From Paludibacter sp. (GTDB lineage: Bacteria > Bacteroidota > Bacteroidia > Bacteroidales > Paludibacteraceae): a DNA stretch of 64,000 nt. Positions 55,601 to 63,123 of this stretch are shown piece after piece. Positions within the stretch are counted from its first letter, which is position 1; the number at the start of each line of letters is the position of its first letter. The notes beneath the pieces are model-generated. The model ran no database searches and was not told the origin of the DNA. It saw only the letters and a list, made by a program, of their open reading frames with translations. The translations under genes were made by a program, and so were the position numbers. Location: positions 1 through 64,000 of the forward strand of contig JAAFGX010000011.1 in assembly GCA_010365115.1 (NCBI GenBank). The letters run 5' to 3'.

Positions 55601-56704
55601 AACCCAAACTCTTTCATGGCTATCTTTGAAAACCGATTTTACAAACATACCCTCGGTCCCTGGTATTTTACTAATAATTTTAGGTATCTGATGTAAATCT
55701 AATTTTGCAATGCCTTTTTGTTGTGAAGCAATCCAAACATTTTTAGTTTTATCAACTAAAGTAGAATTAACCATATTGTTGTTAAAAAAAGAATAGTTCG
55801 AAAACTTTAGTTCTTTAATTATTTTTGTTGGCAAATGTAGAATATAAACCTTTTGCATTGAGAATACAATATAATTATTAGGATCAACTTCTGTAATCGT
55901 TCTTATATTCCTTTCGCTAAAACCATTAAACAATATTAAATCAGTCGGTTTCACTACACCTTTTAGGTTTAAATTGTCGTTCGACAAATAAAAAAGACCT
56001 TCAGTGCTGCAAATCCAAATTGTTTGATTGTGATCCTTAAATACAAGATTAATCACCAAATTGCTTAAGAATTTATAGGGCGAAAAGACTTGTCCACCTT
56101 TGTTCGTTAATAAAATTGCACCTGAAGTTGTTCCTACAATTAAACCCTGTTTACTATTTTCAACTACAGAAGTAACATAATTTTCTAAACCAGGGTTACT
56201 CGAATTTAAAAAAACACTTTCAACTTCGAATCGATTTTCTTTTTTTGAAGTTTTATACAAACCATTAGTTGTTCCAATCCAATAGTTATTATTAGTATCG
56301 TTGTAGAATACAGTAACTATGGAATATTTTAGAGGGTCAAATTCAAAATGCTCAAACTGGTCGGTTCTATAATTATACTTATCAACAGCACCATTCTCCG
56401 TTACTACCCATAAATTTTCATCTTTATCAATATACAATTCTATAACTCTGTTACCACTTATCGATGATTTAACGTATGGATTATGACGATACTTTACAAA
56501 ATCATTACCATCGAATCTATTTAAACCATCGTAAGTACTAACCCAAATAAAACCATACCGATCTTGCACAACCTTACTTGTAGTAAATTGAGACAATCCT
56601 TCGTTTACAGAAAAAGTCTTTATATTAAATGTTTGATCGAAATTAATTGCATTACAGTATAGTGATATAATGACATTTACAAATAATATGACGTTTTTTT
56701 TCAT
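52682..56704 (-). CDS. hybrid two-component system sensor/AraC-type regulator
   Basis: This 1340-residue protein combines sensor and regulator. The order is: signal peptide (about 1-19); periplasmic two-component-propeller sensor blades (about 25-690, many GxIWVSTxxGL-type repeats); Y_Y_Y domain (about 700-782); membrane segment (about 785-808); HisKA with H847 in NIAHDIRTPLT; HATPase with DTGCGIS and GTGIGLALV; receiver with D1142 in LTDVMMP; and a C-terminal AraC-type helix-turn-helix (about 1250-1340). All phosphotransfer residues are present. Such proteins sense glycan oligosaccharides and activate the adjacent locus. Its own promoter carries a variant of the shared operator (56732-56799), suggesting autoregulation. 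Confidence 0.95.
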   Translation of the reverse strand: MKKNVILFVNVIISLYCNAINFDQTFNIKTFSVNEGLSQFTTSKVVQDRYGFIWVSTYDGLNRFDGNDFVKYRHNPYVKSSISGNRVIELYIDKDENLWVVTENGAVDKYNYRTDQFEHFEFDPLKYSIVTVFYNDTNNNYWIGTTNGLYKTSKKENRFEVESVFLNSSNPGLENYVTSVVENSKQGLIVGTTSGAILLTNKGGQVFSPYKFLSNLVINLVFKDHNQTIWICSTEGLFYLSNDNLNLKGVVKPTDLILFNGFSERNIRTITEVDPNNYIVFSMQKVYILHLPTKIIKELKFSNYSFFNNNMVNSTLVDKTKNVWIASQQKGIAKLDLHQIPKIISKIPGTEGMFVKSVFKDSHERVWVGTNYQGLFYYDTNGIIKSIVVPGIPPQFILISPSIVEDKTGKIWFSINSRIFCYDYTSNQLIPFEQLYPKSIKLNSPFSLEIDAYNSIWIGCANGLIRIYLNDKKFKNEFISIGNLSDMLSSEQISRIKYDKIHNMIWACTKDNGVAAIFLNKSGKVQKIKYLQHNKKENSLSSNHVWSVIVASDSSVWFGSDSGLNKCVVSGNNLIVSPLNELQKIGNNKVMSLIEDKSNSLWAGTSQALFSYNYKTGKEKKYTISNGLYANAALEGMYMDSGLLYVGTINGLNVINTSPQPHNPFLSNVQITDITISGRSIKSDPNLSKKLSEPLTETKKIVLKYNENNINIHFLATQYNDFDENAYEYQLEGFDKDSITTDSKNRTVIYNRLPPGKYRFWVKASNNENVWGGEKRYLTIVVKSAPWLTIWAYSAYFLLILGIMYVVYRYLSRETKLKQQLVIKELENQHETEINNIRLRFHTNIAHDIRTPLTLIAGPLEDIKHNSIIVTNPFLNDRIGIVDKNVTRLLYLVNQFLDFRRLLNDGSVLHPDVHVVSSVFNDIKKSFDGIAASKKIHFEFIIDISDKFLIFDVDKFTKILYNLISNAFKYTDNGGDVFVFVEQNNNMLVIKVQDTGCGISNQDLPHIFDRFFQSTSSVSASGTGIGLALVKQLVDLCKGKIEAKSELNEGTEFVVLLPCEIPTEVFHTEMTEEIEQEKEVEDTVNTVNEGKKAIVLVVEDDDDLRSYLVKSFKNNYTVIQAINGQDGFDKALRYTPDVILTDVMMPQVDGIALIRLIRNDYRTSHIPIIVLTAKADDYEEIKALEAGAEDFISKPFSTKSLVLKVNNYVRNLSGKKQTESESKEVKIVDREQQFLNQMNQIILDNLENPIFSIDFICEKISISRMQLHRKIGALLGKSTSEYIREIKLDEAKRYFEKGERDIESVMLMIGLNSSFHFNKNFKARFGMTIHEFIRSLNKTD

Positions 56705-56731
56705 AATGATTGATTAATACATAGTATGTTG

Positions 56732-56799
56732 CAAATATACAAATATAAATAAATCAGATACAGCCCAAACGTAACATAATTTTTTAATTAATGTAACAT
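56732..56799 (-). promoter_or_regulatory. locus operator and promoter, site G (variant, autoregulatory)
   Basis: Minus strand: ATGTTAC (56793-56799) and a second ATGTTAC (56771-56777), 22 bp apart, then exactly 31 bp and the -7 box TATATTTG (56732-56739). Here the proximal heptamer is ATGTTAC rather than ATGATAC. The sensor gene starts about 28 bp downstream. Confidence 0.65.
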
Positions 56800-57011
56800 T
56801 TAGTAGTTATACTTTTATTTTTTCATAAATGTCAGACGAAATATTGGCAAGTTTCTTTATTCATCAATTTAACTTTTATGAGTATAGGGTGTTGTACCTT
56901 AAGTTTAAAATAAAAAAATATAAACGTTTGCAATACACTAATCCTCTCATATTAATTCTATTTTAAATTGTTTTTTGCACAATGTTGCTTTTACGACCGA
57001 CCTCGTCCGGT
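56800..57011. other. intergenic, no gene seen
   Basis: AT-rich sequence upstream of the hybrid sensor promoter. A 67-codon minus-strand frame near 56947-57150 runs through the long inverted repeat and has no domain character. Confidence 0.5.
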
Positions 57012-57124
57012 GAGCCGAAAAATGGAGTGAAGTAGGCGTAGAAAACTTTTGTGTTTGAGTGCCAACGTATTTCGTTGGTGTGAGTTTAAAAGTTTTCAGC
57101 CTACGAACGACTAATTTTTCGAGC
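57012..57124. repeat. long imperfect inverted repeat (about 113 bp)
   Basis: The centre CCAACG/CGTTGG lies around 57062-57076. Outward, GAAAACTTTT pairs with AAAAGTTTTC and GTAGGC (57032) with GCCTAC (57099), and the outermost parts around GCCGAAAAAT and ATTTTTCGAGC also pair imperfectly. This is a non-coding hairpin of the dispersed-repeat or MITE type. GC content is higher than the surroundings. Confidence 0.6.
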
Positions 57125-57437
57125 GAAGCGGCATAAACGTCTTTATCCACTTTCCCTCTGCATTTGGAGAAGGTTTCCGAAAGACGGGTGAGGTTACTTA
57201 ATTTTTAATGACTATCGGCTTTTGCACCCAATGTTCATCTTTGCTAATTGCTAATTTCAAATATTATTAATATAATTGAATTTGATTATTCTAAAACAAA
57301 TTATTTTGTAAATGTAAAATCTTACAAAATTCTTAAAAAAAATAAGTGAAAAGAATAGATTCATCAAGTGTTTTTTAATATACTAACTTTAGAGTTGAAT
57401 TTATTTCAATTCATTGGGTGCAAAAACGGATAGTCAT

Positions 57438-57467
57438 TTACTTTTTTGCGTCAAAGCAAAAAAGTAA
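57438..57467. repeat. 12-bp perfect hairpin
   Basis: Arms TTACTTTTTTGC (57438-57449) and GCAAAAAAGTAA (57456-57467) pair exactly around a 6-base loop. It could act as a terminator or be a dispersed repeat; no intact gene adjoins it. Confidence 0.6.
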
Positions 57468-57632
57468 GTGGAGTTTTAGGGGCAAAGCCGCTATTTTTAA
57501 AATTTAAAGGTTTTGTGTTCAACACCCGATAATCATTTTAACTTTATACTTTCCGAAGATGATGATGAAAAGTTAGATTCTACTTGTTTAGAAAAAACGT
57601 GCAGTTAAAACATTTTAATGGAGTTTAACGGT

Positions 57633-57803
57633 TTATATATAGTTAAGACTATTATCTATATCTATTGAAAACCTTTTAGTACGATTGAGTAGAAGCATTA
57701 AAGTGGTACCTCCTTTGAATATGAACTCCAGTTCCGATTCTTTCAGACCTTCTAATAGCAATAATGCCCTAATTAGCTTCTGAAGGACATTTGGGGACGA
57801 AAA
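57633..57803 (-). pseudogene. fragment of an AbiEii/AbiGii-type nucleotidyltransferase toxin gene
   Basis: Translating the minus strand from just after the stop of the helix-turn-helix gene gives about 56 codons: VLQKLIRALLLLEGL, then FIFKGGTTLMLLL, then RFSIDID, ending at a stop after LNYI. The GGT(T/S)L and (R)FSxDID pattern is the nucleotidyltransferase core of the AbiEii toxin family. Those proteins are usually 230-300 residues long, so both the start and about three quarters of the C-terminus are missing. There is no start codon in frame. I read it as a decayed remnant. Confidence 0.6.
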
Positions 57804-58076
57804 TTAATTTTTCAATTTTTGGCTGAAAAGAGAATTTTCTTTTTCCTCAATTAACTCTTCTACTGTTTGGACACGGTTGGTTAATAACCATTCTAAAATC
57901 TCACTTTTTTTGAAAATAACCTTGGCATTTCTCTTGTAAAAAAAAATGGCTTTCTCACAAATCATTTTACTTATTGTGTTCACGGCGTATCCTGTTAACT
58001 GACTACATTCATTTTTACCGAATGTTTCGGGGAAATCGGAGTTTGTTGATTGTTGAATTGACTGCGGTGAAATCAT
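57804..58076 (-). CDS. excisionase-like helix-turn-helix protein, 5' end doubtful
   Basis: From the only in-frame ATG (58076) the protein is 90 residues with a MerR/excisionase-type DNA-binding segment (about 20-68; CSQLTGYAVNTISKMI ... VIFKKSEILEWLL), as in Bacteroidota HTH_17 proteins. The open frame continues upstream through PLAALTIGQFKELLGEM, which looks like the genuine N-terminus of this family. It has no ATG before it. An ATG at about 58167 (METK) lies in another frame, so a frameshift or a lost start is likely. The gene stop directly abuts the AbiEii-like fragment. Confidence 0.5.
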   Translation of the reverse strand: MISPQSIQQSTNSDFPETFGKNECSQLTGYAVNTISKMICEKAIFFYKRNAKVIFKKSEILEWLLTNRVQTVEELIEEKENSLFSQKLKN

Positions 58077-58240
58077 TTCGCCAAGTAATTCTTTGAACTG
58101 GCCAATGGTAAGAGCTGCTAATGGAGTTTCGTTTGTTGGTTTGGTATTTTGTTTCCATGACTGTATGTTTTTGAATTTTTTGAATCCAATAGCTGCGCAG
58201 TCTATCGTATTCTTGAGTGCAAATGTATCATCAGAATATA

Positions 58241-58349
58241 AGAAACTGTTTAAAAATAAACGTTAATCCAGTATTTCTTCTGGTTTTCAGTTGTATATAA
58301 AATTTTCAGTTTTTGCAAGCTGAAACTATCTTATTTTTAAACAGTTTCT
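58241..58349. repeat. 109-bp MITE-like element with 19-bp terminal inverted repeats
   Basis: AGAAACTGTTTAAAAATAA at 58241-58259 is matched exactly in reverse complement at 58331-58349, with 71 bp between. There is no coding capacity. The upstream reading frame of the helix-turn-helix gene runs into its left arm. No clear target-site duplication is visible. It may be a MITE or the collapsed ends of an insertion sequence. Confidence 0.6.
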
Positions 58350-58601
58350 AAGGATATATCATGAAATCAACCCTAAAAACAGGGTCGTTAACGAATCGGA
58401 ACAGGTCGGGAATTGGGTCGGGAAATTAGCTGTTTTTTTGTTTCGAAATAGTAATAATCTGTTCTAATTATTTATATATTTTGCTTGCTTCATATTCATT
58501 TCGGGTTGGTTTGACCGAATTTTTATATAAAATGCTGTTTTTACAGTTTCCGATAGATTATAGCTGGCAAAAGGCTTACATTAACAACAAATATCGTTTT
58601 T
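58350..58601. other. intergenic, no gene seen
   Basis: Non-coding sequence between the inverted-repeat element and the end of the NfeD gene. A 64-codon plus-strand frame (58481-58675) overlaps the NfeD 3' end and has no domain character. Confidence 0.5.
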
Positions 58602-59999
58602 TTAAGCCTGTTTTTCAACGTGTAGTTGACCGGTTTCATAGCTTGCCACTTTTATTTTCGTCCCTTTGTCGATAAATCCTTCTTCTGATACAGCATCAAA
58701 TATTACTCCATCAACACTAACTTTTCCAGATGGTCTTAAAACGGTATAAGCGAAACCAGTTTTTCCTACCAGTTTAAGTTCATCCATTGAAACACCTACA
58801 TACCCTTTTTCCGTATCCATAGTAGTTTCCAGTGCCATTTTTCTAAAAAGACCTTTTGATCCTATTTTACTACTTAAATATATAATGAACCCGAAAGCTA
58901 ATACAATACCTGCTATGACGGTTAACAGAGCTTTTCCGGCATCATCGGTTTTAACTCCTTCAAAATTAAAATCTACATTGTTAATTAAACTTAAGGTAAG
59001 TCCGGCCACAATCAGTGTTATACCGGAAATGCCTGCAATTCCAAAGCCGGGTATAACAAATAATTCGAGTCCCAACAGTACCAGTCCAATTATAAACAAC
59101 AGAATTTCCCAGTTAGAAGCCAATCCGTCCATATAAAGTGGTGCAAAATATAAAATTGCGGCTGTTATGGCTACTCCTAGCGGGAAACCTATTCCGGGTG
59201 TTTGTAATTCAAAATAAATTCCACCAATTATCAACATGATTAAAAGACTCTGAATTATCGAACTCATTAGAAAACCTTTAATATTATCCCACGAACTAGG
59301 CTTATAAGCAACAATTTCGTAATTATCGTATTTTAATTGCATATCAATTACCTCATCTACAGTTTGAGCAATTCCATCACAATAGCCATATTTTAGGGCT
59401 TCCTGAGCGGTAAATGTTAGTGTTTTTCCTGAATCAATTATATTGGGTATTACAGTTCTATCATCCACCATTGCTTCAGCTATGAGTGGATCTCGCTTCC
59501 ATTTGAATGTTGTATCAGTTGCGTTTATTATGGTATCTTTCCCATGAGCTTCGGCGGTGGCACGCATAGTTGCACGCATATACGACTGGTATTTGTCGGG
59601 CATTTGTGCGCCGGTTTCGTTCACTACTGTGGCTGCACCAATACTTGCCCCTTGACGCATGAAAATTTTATCGCATGCTATTGCAATTAAGGCACCGGCT
59701 GATGCAGCATTGTTATCTACGAAAACAAAAACAGGTGTTTTGTTGTTTAATATTTTAGTTCGAATAGAATCGGCATACAATACTTCACCTCCATACGTAT
59801 TCATGTGAATTAAAATTGCATCGGCATGTAAAGTATCAGCTTGTGCAAAACCTTTTTGAATATATATCCAGGTGGTGCTTCCAATTTCTTTTTTCAGGTC
59901 AATTTTAAAGACAATTTTTTTATTGTTTTCGACCCCGAAAACCGGCAAAAAACCATTTGTAATGATTACAAATATTAAAAGATTATAAATTATTCTCAT
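58602..59999 (-). CDS. NfeD-family membrane-bound serine protease (ClpP class)
   Basis: The ATG at 59999 gives 465 residues with a signal peptide (MRIIYNLLIFVIITNGF); the longer frame begins at TTG. Residues about 25-230 form a ClpP-like domain with HMNTYGGEV and the serine motif NNAASAGALIAIACD. Several membrane segments follow (about 240-370). A C-terminal OB-fold NfeD domain (about 390-465; GKTGFAYTVLRPSGKVSVDG) completes the layout. Such proteins cleave membrane partners such as stomatins and act in membrane quality control. No stomatin gene is in this window. It is separate from the glycan locus. Confidence 0.9.
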   Translation of the reverse strand: MRIIYNLLIFVIITNGFLPVFGVENNKKIVFKIDLKKEIGSTTWIYIQKGFAQADTLHADAILIHMNTYGGEVLYADSIRTKILNNKTPVFVFVDNNAASAGALIAIACDKIFMRQGASIGAATVVNETGAQMPDKYQSYMRATMRATAEAHGKDTIINATDTTFKWKRDPLIAEAMVDDRTVIPNIIDSGKTLTFTAQEALKYGYCDGIAQTVDEVIDMQLKYDNYEIVAYKPSSWDNIKGFLMSSIIQSLLIMLIIGGIYFELQTPGIGFPLGVAITAAILYFAPLYMDGLASNWEILLFIIGLVLLGLELFVIPGFGIAGISGITLIVAGLTLSLINNVDFNFEGVKTDDAGKALLTVIAGIVLAFGFIIYLSSKIGSKGLFRKMALETTMDTEKGYVGVSMDELKLVGKTGFAYTVLRPSGKVSVDGVIFDAVSEEGFIDKGTKIKVASYETGQLHVEKQA

Positions 60000-60017
60000 T
60001 TGTTTAATATTTTTTGT

Positions 60018-60025
60018 CAAATATA
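60018..60025 (-). promoter_or_regulatory. candidate -7 box for the NfeD gene
   Basis: The minus strand reads TATATTTG, matching the Bacteroidota TAnnTTTG -7 consensus, 19 bp upstream of the ATG at 59999. No convincing -33 box is spaced correctly, so this is tentative. Confidence 0.35.
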
Positions 60026-60251
60026 CGAAAGATTAAAAAACAATTCATATATTTGTCACGAAAATCTAGAACAAAATTTTCGAGAGAGTTCTTTTTAATT
60101 TCATTCTTCAGTATAGACAACTGACAATCACAAATATATTTCAAAAACAGAAATATATTTCAAAAAAAAACGATTCGTTTTAGATGAGCAATTGCTAGCG
60201 TAGTGAAATATCACTAGGTTTTAATTTATTCACACATAAAACTTCAAAGTT

Positions 60252-60758
60252 ATGAAAAACGTTCAATTTGAAAATGATTTAGTTGCTTTACAAAGTAATA
60301 TGCGAAATTTCGCATTCTCACTAACATTAAACCGTGACGATGCAGAAGATTTATTACAAGACACAACGCTTAAGGTGTTGGATAATCAGGAAAAATTTAC
60401 TGACAATGTAAATTTCAAAGGTTGGGTTCTTACAATAATGAAGAATATCTTCATAAATAATTACAGAAAAATTGTTCGCAATCAGACTGTAGTAGACAAA
60501 ACTGAAGATTTACATCATCTTAATTTACCACAAAACTCTGGATTCGATAGTCCCGAAGGTTCATATGCCATTGGCGAAATTACCAATAGTATTGCTTCAT
60601 TTACAGATGAATATAGGGTTCCTTTCTCCATGCATATACAAGGTTTCAAATACGAGGAAATTGCGCAATCAATGAATCTACCAATAGGAACTGTAAAAAG
60701 CAGAATATTTTTAGCGAGAAAAAGACTTCAGGAACAATTAAAAGATTACCGTTATTAA
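60252..60758 (+). CDS. ECF-type RNA polymerase sigma factor
   Basis: This 168-residue protein has sigma region 2 (about 10-75; DAEDLLQDTTLKVL and FKGWVLTIMKNIFINNYRK) and region 4 (about 110-160; FKYEEIAQSMNLPIGTVKSRIFLARKRLQ). No anti-sigma gene adjoins. It resembles the stand-alone ECF factors common in Bacteroidota. A terminator follows at 60795. Confidence 0.93.
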   Translation: MKNVQFENDLVALQSNMRNFAFSLTLNRDDAEDLLQDTTLKVLDNQEKFTDNVNFKGWVLTIMKNIFINNYRKIVRNQTVVDKTEDLHHLNLPQNSGFDSPEGSYAIGEITNSIASFTDEYRVPFSMHIQGFKYEEIAQSMNLPIGTVKSRIFLARKRLQEQLKDYRY

Positions 60759-60794
60759 TTGGGGATTAAAAATAACACATTAACTTTTCAAAAT

Positions 60795-60827
60795 AAAGCC
60801 GGAGAATTTTTCACTTCGGCTTTTTTT
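60795..60827 (+). terminator. Rho-independent terminator after the sigma factor gene
   Basis: Arms AAAGCCGGA (60795-60803) and TTCGGCTTT (60815-60823) pair with one mismatch and are followed by TTTT. It starts 36 bp after the sigma factor stop. Confidence 0.8.
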
Positions 60828-60865
60828 CACTTTAAACCAATACTGACATACTAAATTTAAAAACT

Positions 60866-61234
60866 ATGAATACTGCTATCGTAATGTTAGGAAGTAATTT
60901 TAATCCTGAGCAGAACCTGGAAATTGCAAAAGATAAACTCTCGGAATATTTTGAGCTGGTTACCCAAAGCTCGCATATTATCAGCAAGCCCGTGGGGAAA
61001 AAATACAAATATGACTTTCACAATGAATCGGTTAAATTACTTTCGGCAGATACAGCTGAGGAAACAAAGATCATTTTTAAACAAATTGAAAAGGATTTGG
61101 GAAGAACTCCCGAAAGCAAACAATTGGGAGTAATGCCCATTGATATTGATTTGATTTTTTGGAATGAAACCTTAATTGATGATGATTATAACAAGTTTGA
61201 TTTCGTAAAAACCTGTGTGGATGAGATTAAATGA
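60866..61234 (+). CDS. folK: HPPK-like protein (folate pathway pyrophosphokinase)
   Basis: This 122-residue protein resembles 6-hydroxymethyl-7,8-dihydropterin pyrophosphokinase: it begins with the LGSN motif, and LGRTPESKQLGVMPIDIDLI contains the family's R-x(n)-PIDIDL signature. At 122 residues it is shorter than typical folK products (about 160), mostly at the C-terminus, which stops soon after the IDIDL strand. It could be an active short form or a specialised relative. It is plus-strand and stands alone between a terminator and a 376-bp gap. Confidence 0.75.
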   Translation: MNTAIVMLGSNFNPEQNLEIAKDKLSEYFELVTQSSHIISKPVGKKYKYDFHNESVKLLSADTAEETKIIFKQIEKDLGRTPESKQLGVMPIDIDLIFWNETLIDDDYNKFDFVKTCVDEIK

Positions 61235-61552
61235 TTTGAATAAACATATCATAAAGTATAGGAAAAGAATTAGTTTATAGAAAAATAGTACTTCATTTAT
61301 TTATCAGACCTAACATCGGTCACAGACGTAGAAGCCGAACAACAACTTTATGCGGTTTGTAGGATGAAGCATAATTAATATAAACTAATATAAATCATTT
61401 ATTTAGTACTAACAAATATCCTTTGTTTTTATACCGCGCTTTATCGTGGAGCTACAACCGGCTAACTTTCGTTCAACAAAGATGGCTTATTTAATTTTCT
61501 ATATTTCTTTGTATCTGATTTTTGAATTGTAAATTTTTAAATTATAAATGAG
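61235..61552. other. intergenic, no gene seen
   Basis: This stretch between the HPPK and nucleoside phosphorylase genes has no credible ORF, tRNA or obvious RNA structure. Confidence 0.5.
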
Positions 61553-61560
61553 TATATTTG
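61553..61560 (+). promoter_or_regulatory. candidate -7 box for the nucleoside phosphorylase gene
   Basis: TATATTTG matches TAnnTTTG and lies 50 bp before the ATG at 61611. A TTG at 61527-61529 could be a loosely spaced -33 element. Confidence 0.4.
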
Positions 61561-61610
61561 TAGTCCTTTTTATAAAAATTCACACTGCTCATATTAATAC
61601 TTTATAAGTT

Positions 61611-62480
61611 ATGAAACATTTCCCCCCATCAGAATTAATTATAAACAGCGATGGAAGTATTTTCCATTTGCACCTGAAACCCGAACAACTGGCAGATAAT
61701 GTGATTTTGGTAGGCGATCCAGGACGTGTGGAATTAATTGCGGCTTATTTCGATTCAAGAGAATATTCGGTTTCCAGCCGCGAGTTCAATACCATCACAG
61801 GGACCTACAAAGGCAAGCGCATTTCAGTTATTTCTACGGGTATTGGCACCGATAATATTGATATTGTAATGAATGAGCTGGATGCATTATCGAATATTGA
61901 CTTTGAAACTCGTACAGAAAATTCCCAATTTCGCCAGTTGACAATCATTAGAATTGGCACTTCGGGAGGTATGCAACCTGATATTCCTCTGGGTTGTTTT
62001 CTTATTTCTGAAAAATCAATCGGGTTTGATGGTATGTTGAATTTTTATGCCGGCAGGGATAAAGTGAGTGACCTAAAGTTTGAAGAAGCCATGAAAAAGC
62101 ATCTAAACTGGAATAAACAACTGGCAGCCCCTTATGTTGTAGAAGCAGATGTGGAGTTAGTAAACCGAATAGGGAAGGATGATATGTTGCGCGGCGTTAC
62201 CATTTCTGCCAATGGTTTTTACGGACCTCAGGGACGTGTTTTACGCATCGATTTAGCAGATATGCATTTGAATGATAAAATTGAATCGTTCCGGTATGAT
62301 AATTATAAAATTACAAACTACGAAATGGAAGGTTCGGCCATTGCAGGTCTTTCGAAATTGATGGGACACAAAGCAATGACTGTGTGTTGTATTATTGCAA
62401 ATAGACGTGTAGAAGCTGCAAATACAGACTATAAATCGTATATTGAGAAATTAGTGACAACGGTTTTGGATAGAATTTGA
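61611..62480 (+). CDS. nucleoside phosphorylase (uridine phosphorylase type)
   Basis: This 289-residue protein has the PNP/UDP family marks: ILVGDPGRVELIAAYF-type phosphate site (VILVGDPGRV, about residues 30-40), ISTGIGTDNIDIVMNELDAL, IRIGTSGGMQPD and the ribose-site NYEMEGSAI. It would split nucleosides with phosphate in the cytoplasm, salvaging bases. The IGTSGG and EMEGSA pairing fits uridine-phosphorylase-like members better than trimeric PNP. The exact base preference is uncertain. Confidence 0.88.
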   Translation: MKHFPPSELIINSDGSIFHLHLKPEQLADNVILVGDPGRVELIAAYFDSREYSVSSREFNTITGTYKGKRISVISTGIGTDNIDIVMNELDALSNIDFETRTENSQFRQLTIIRIGTSGGMQPDIPLGCFLISEKSIGFDGMLNFYAGRDKVSDLKFEEAMKKHLNWNKQLAAPYVVEADVELVNRIGKDDMLRGVTISANGFYGPQGRVLRIDLADMHLNDKIESFRYDNYKITNYEMEGSAIAGLSKLMGHKAMTVCCIIANRRVEAANTDYKSYIEKLVTTVLDRI

Positions 62481-62487
62481 AAGCGAT

Positions 62488-62515
62488 GATTAGTGATTAA
62501 CGATTAGTGATTAAC
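62488..62515. repeat. 14-bp tandem repeat, two copies
   Basis: GATTAGTGATTAAC occurs twice in direct succession, in the gap between the phosphorylase and acetyltransferase genes. Confidence 0.85.
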
Positions 62516-62550
62516 AGAAAACAGCATAAGTCATTACATAAAATATAGCA

Positions 62551-63123
62551 ATGATTACAGACAAGGCATCCTATACGTATTATTTAGAACGTGATTTAAA
62601 GGCCTATCAGCTCGATAAATTATCATTCTATAATTATTGTTGGATGGATTGTGTGAGGTTTCAGCGCCGGTTAAGAAAAATTGAATACATTCACAACGTC
62701 CGGCGCAAGAATATTTTCTGTCGTATTTATCTTATATTACTTGAAGTAATGAATCATCGACTGGCAACCCGACTTGGATTATCCATCCCGAAAAATGTTT
62801 TTGGTGCAGGTTTGTGCATAGTGCATTATGGCACGCTGATAGTGAGTCCGAAAGCAAGAATTGGAGAAAACTGCCGCATTCATCCTTCCACATCCATTGG
62901 TGAATATAACGGAACACCTGTAATTGGCAACAATGTATATATTGGTCCCGGAGCCAAGTTGTTTGGAAATATTAAAATTGGCAACAATGTTACCATCGGG
63001 GCGAATGCGGTAGTGAACAGGGATGTGCCGGATAATGTTACAGTAGGTGGAATTCCTGCAAAAATTATTTCGAACAAGTCTTCCATTGAAAATGATTTTT
63101 ACCCTAAAAACTTTATCAAATGA
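62551..63123 (+). CDS. serine O-acetyltransferase-like (left-handed beta-helix) protein
   Basis: This 190-residue protein has a helical N-terminus (about 1-75) and hexapeptide repeats (about 90-175; IGENCRIHPSTSIG, IGNNVYIGPGAKLFG, IGNNVTIGANAVV, then VGGIPAKII). The length and GGIPAKII end resemble CysE-related serine acetyltransferases, though the N-terminal domain is shorter than in classical CysE. It acts in the cytoplasm, transferring acetyl from acetyl-CoA. Its TGA stop overlaps the mnmE start by 4 bp (ATGA). Confidence 0.75.
   Translation: MITDKASYTYYLERDLKAYQLDKLSFYNYCWMDCVRFQRRLRKIEYIHNVRRKNIFCRIYLILLEVMNHRLATRLGLSIPKNVFGAGLCIVHYGTLIVSPKARIGENCRIHPSTSIGEYNGTPVIGNNVYIGPGAKLFGNIKIGNNVTIGANAVVNRDVPDNVTVGGIPAKIISNKSSIENDFYPKNFIK

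Noticed and set aside
58221-58260. An eighth operator copy at GTATCAT (58225-58231)
   Set aside because: No second heptamer lies 21-22 bp away and no TAnnTTTG box is at the fixed distance, so it is a chance match.
58481-58675. 64-codon plus-strand frame
   Set aside because: Overlaps the NfeD 3' end antisense and has no recognisable character.
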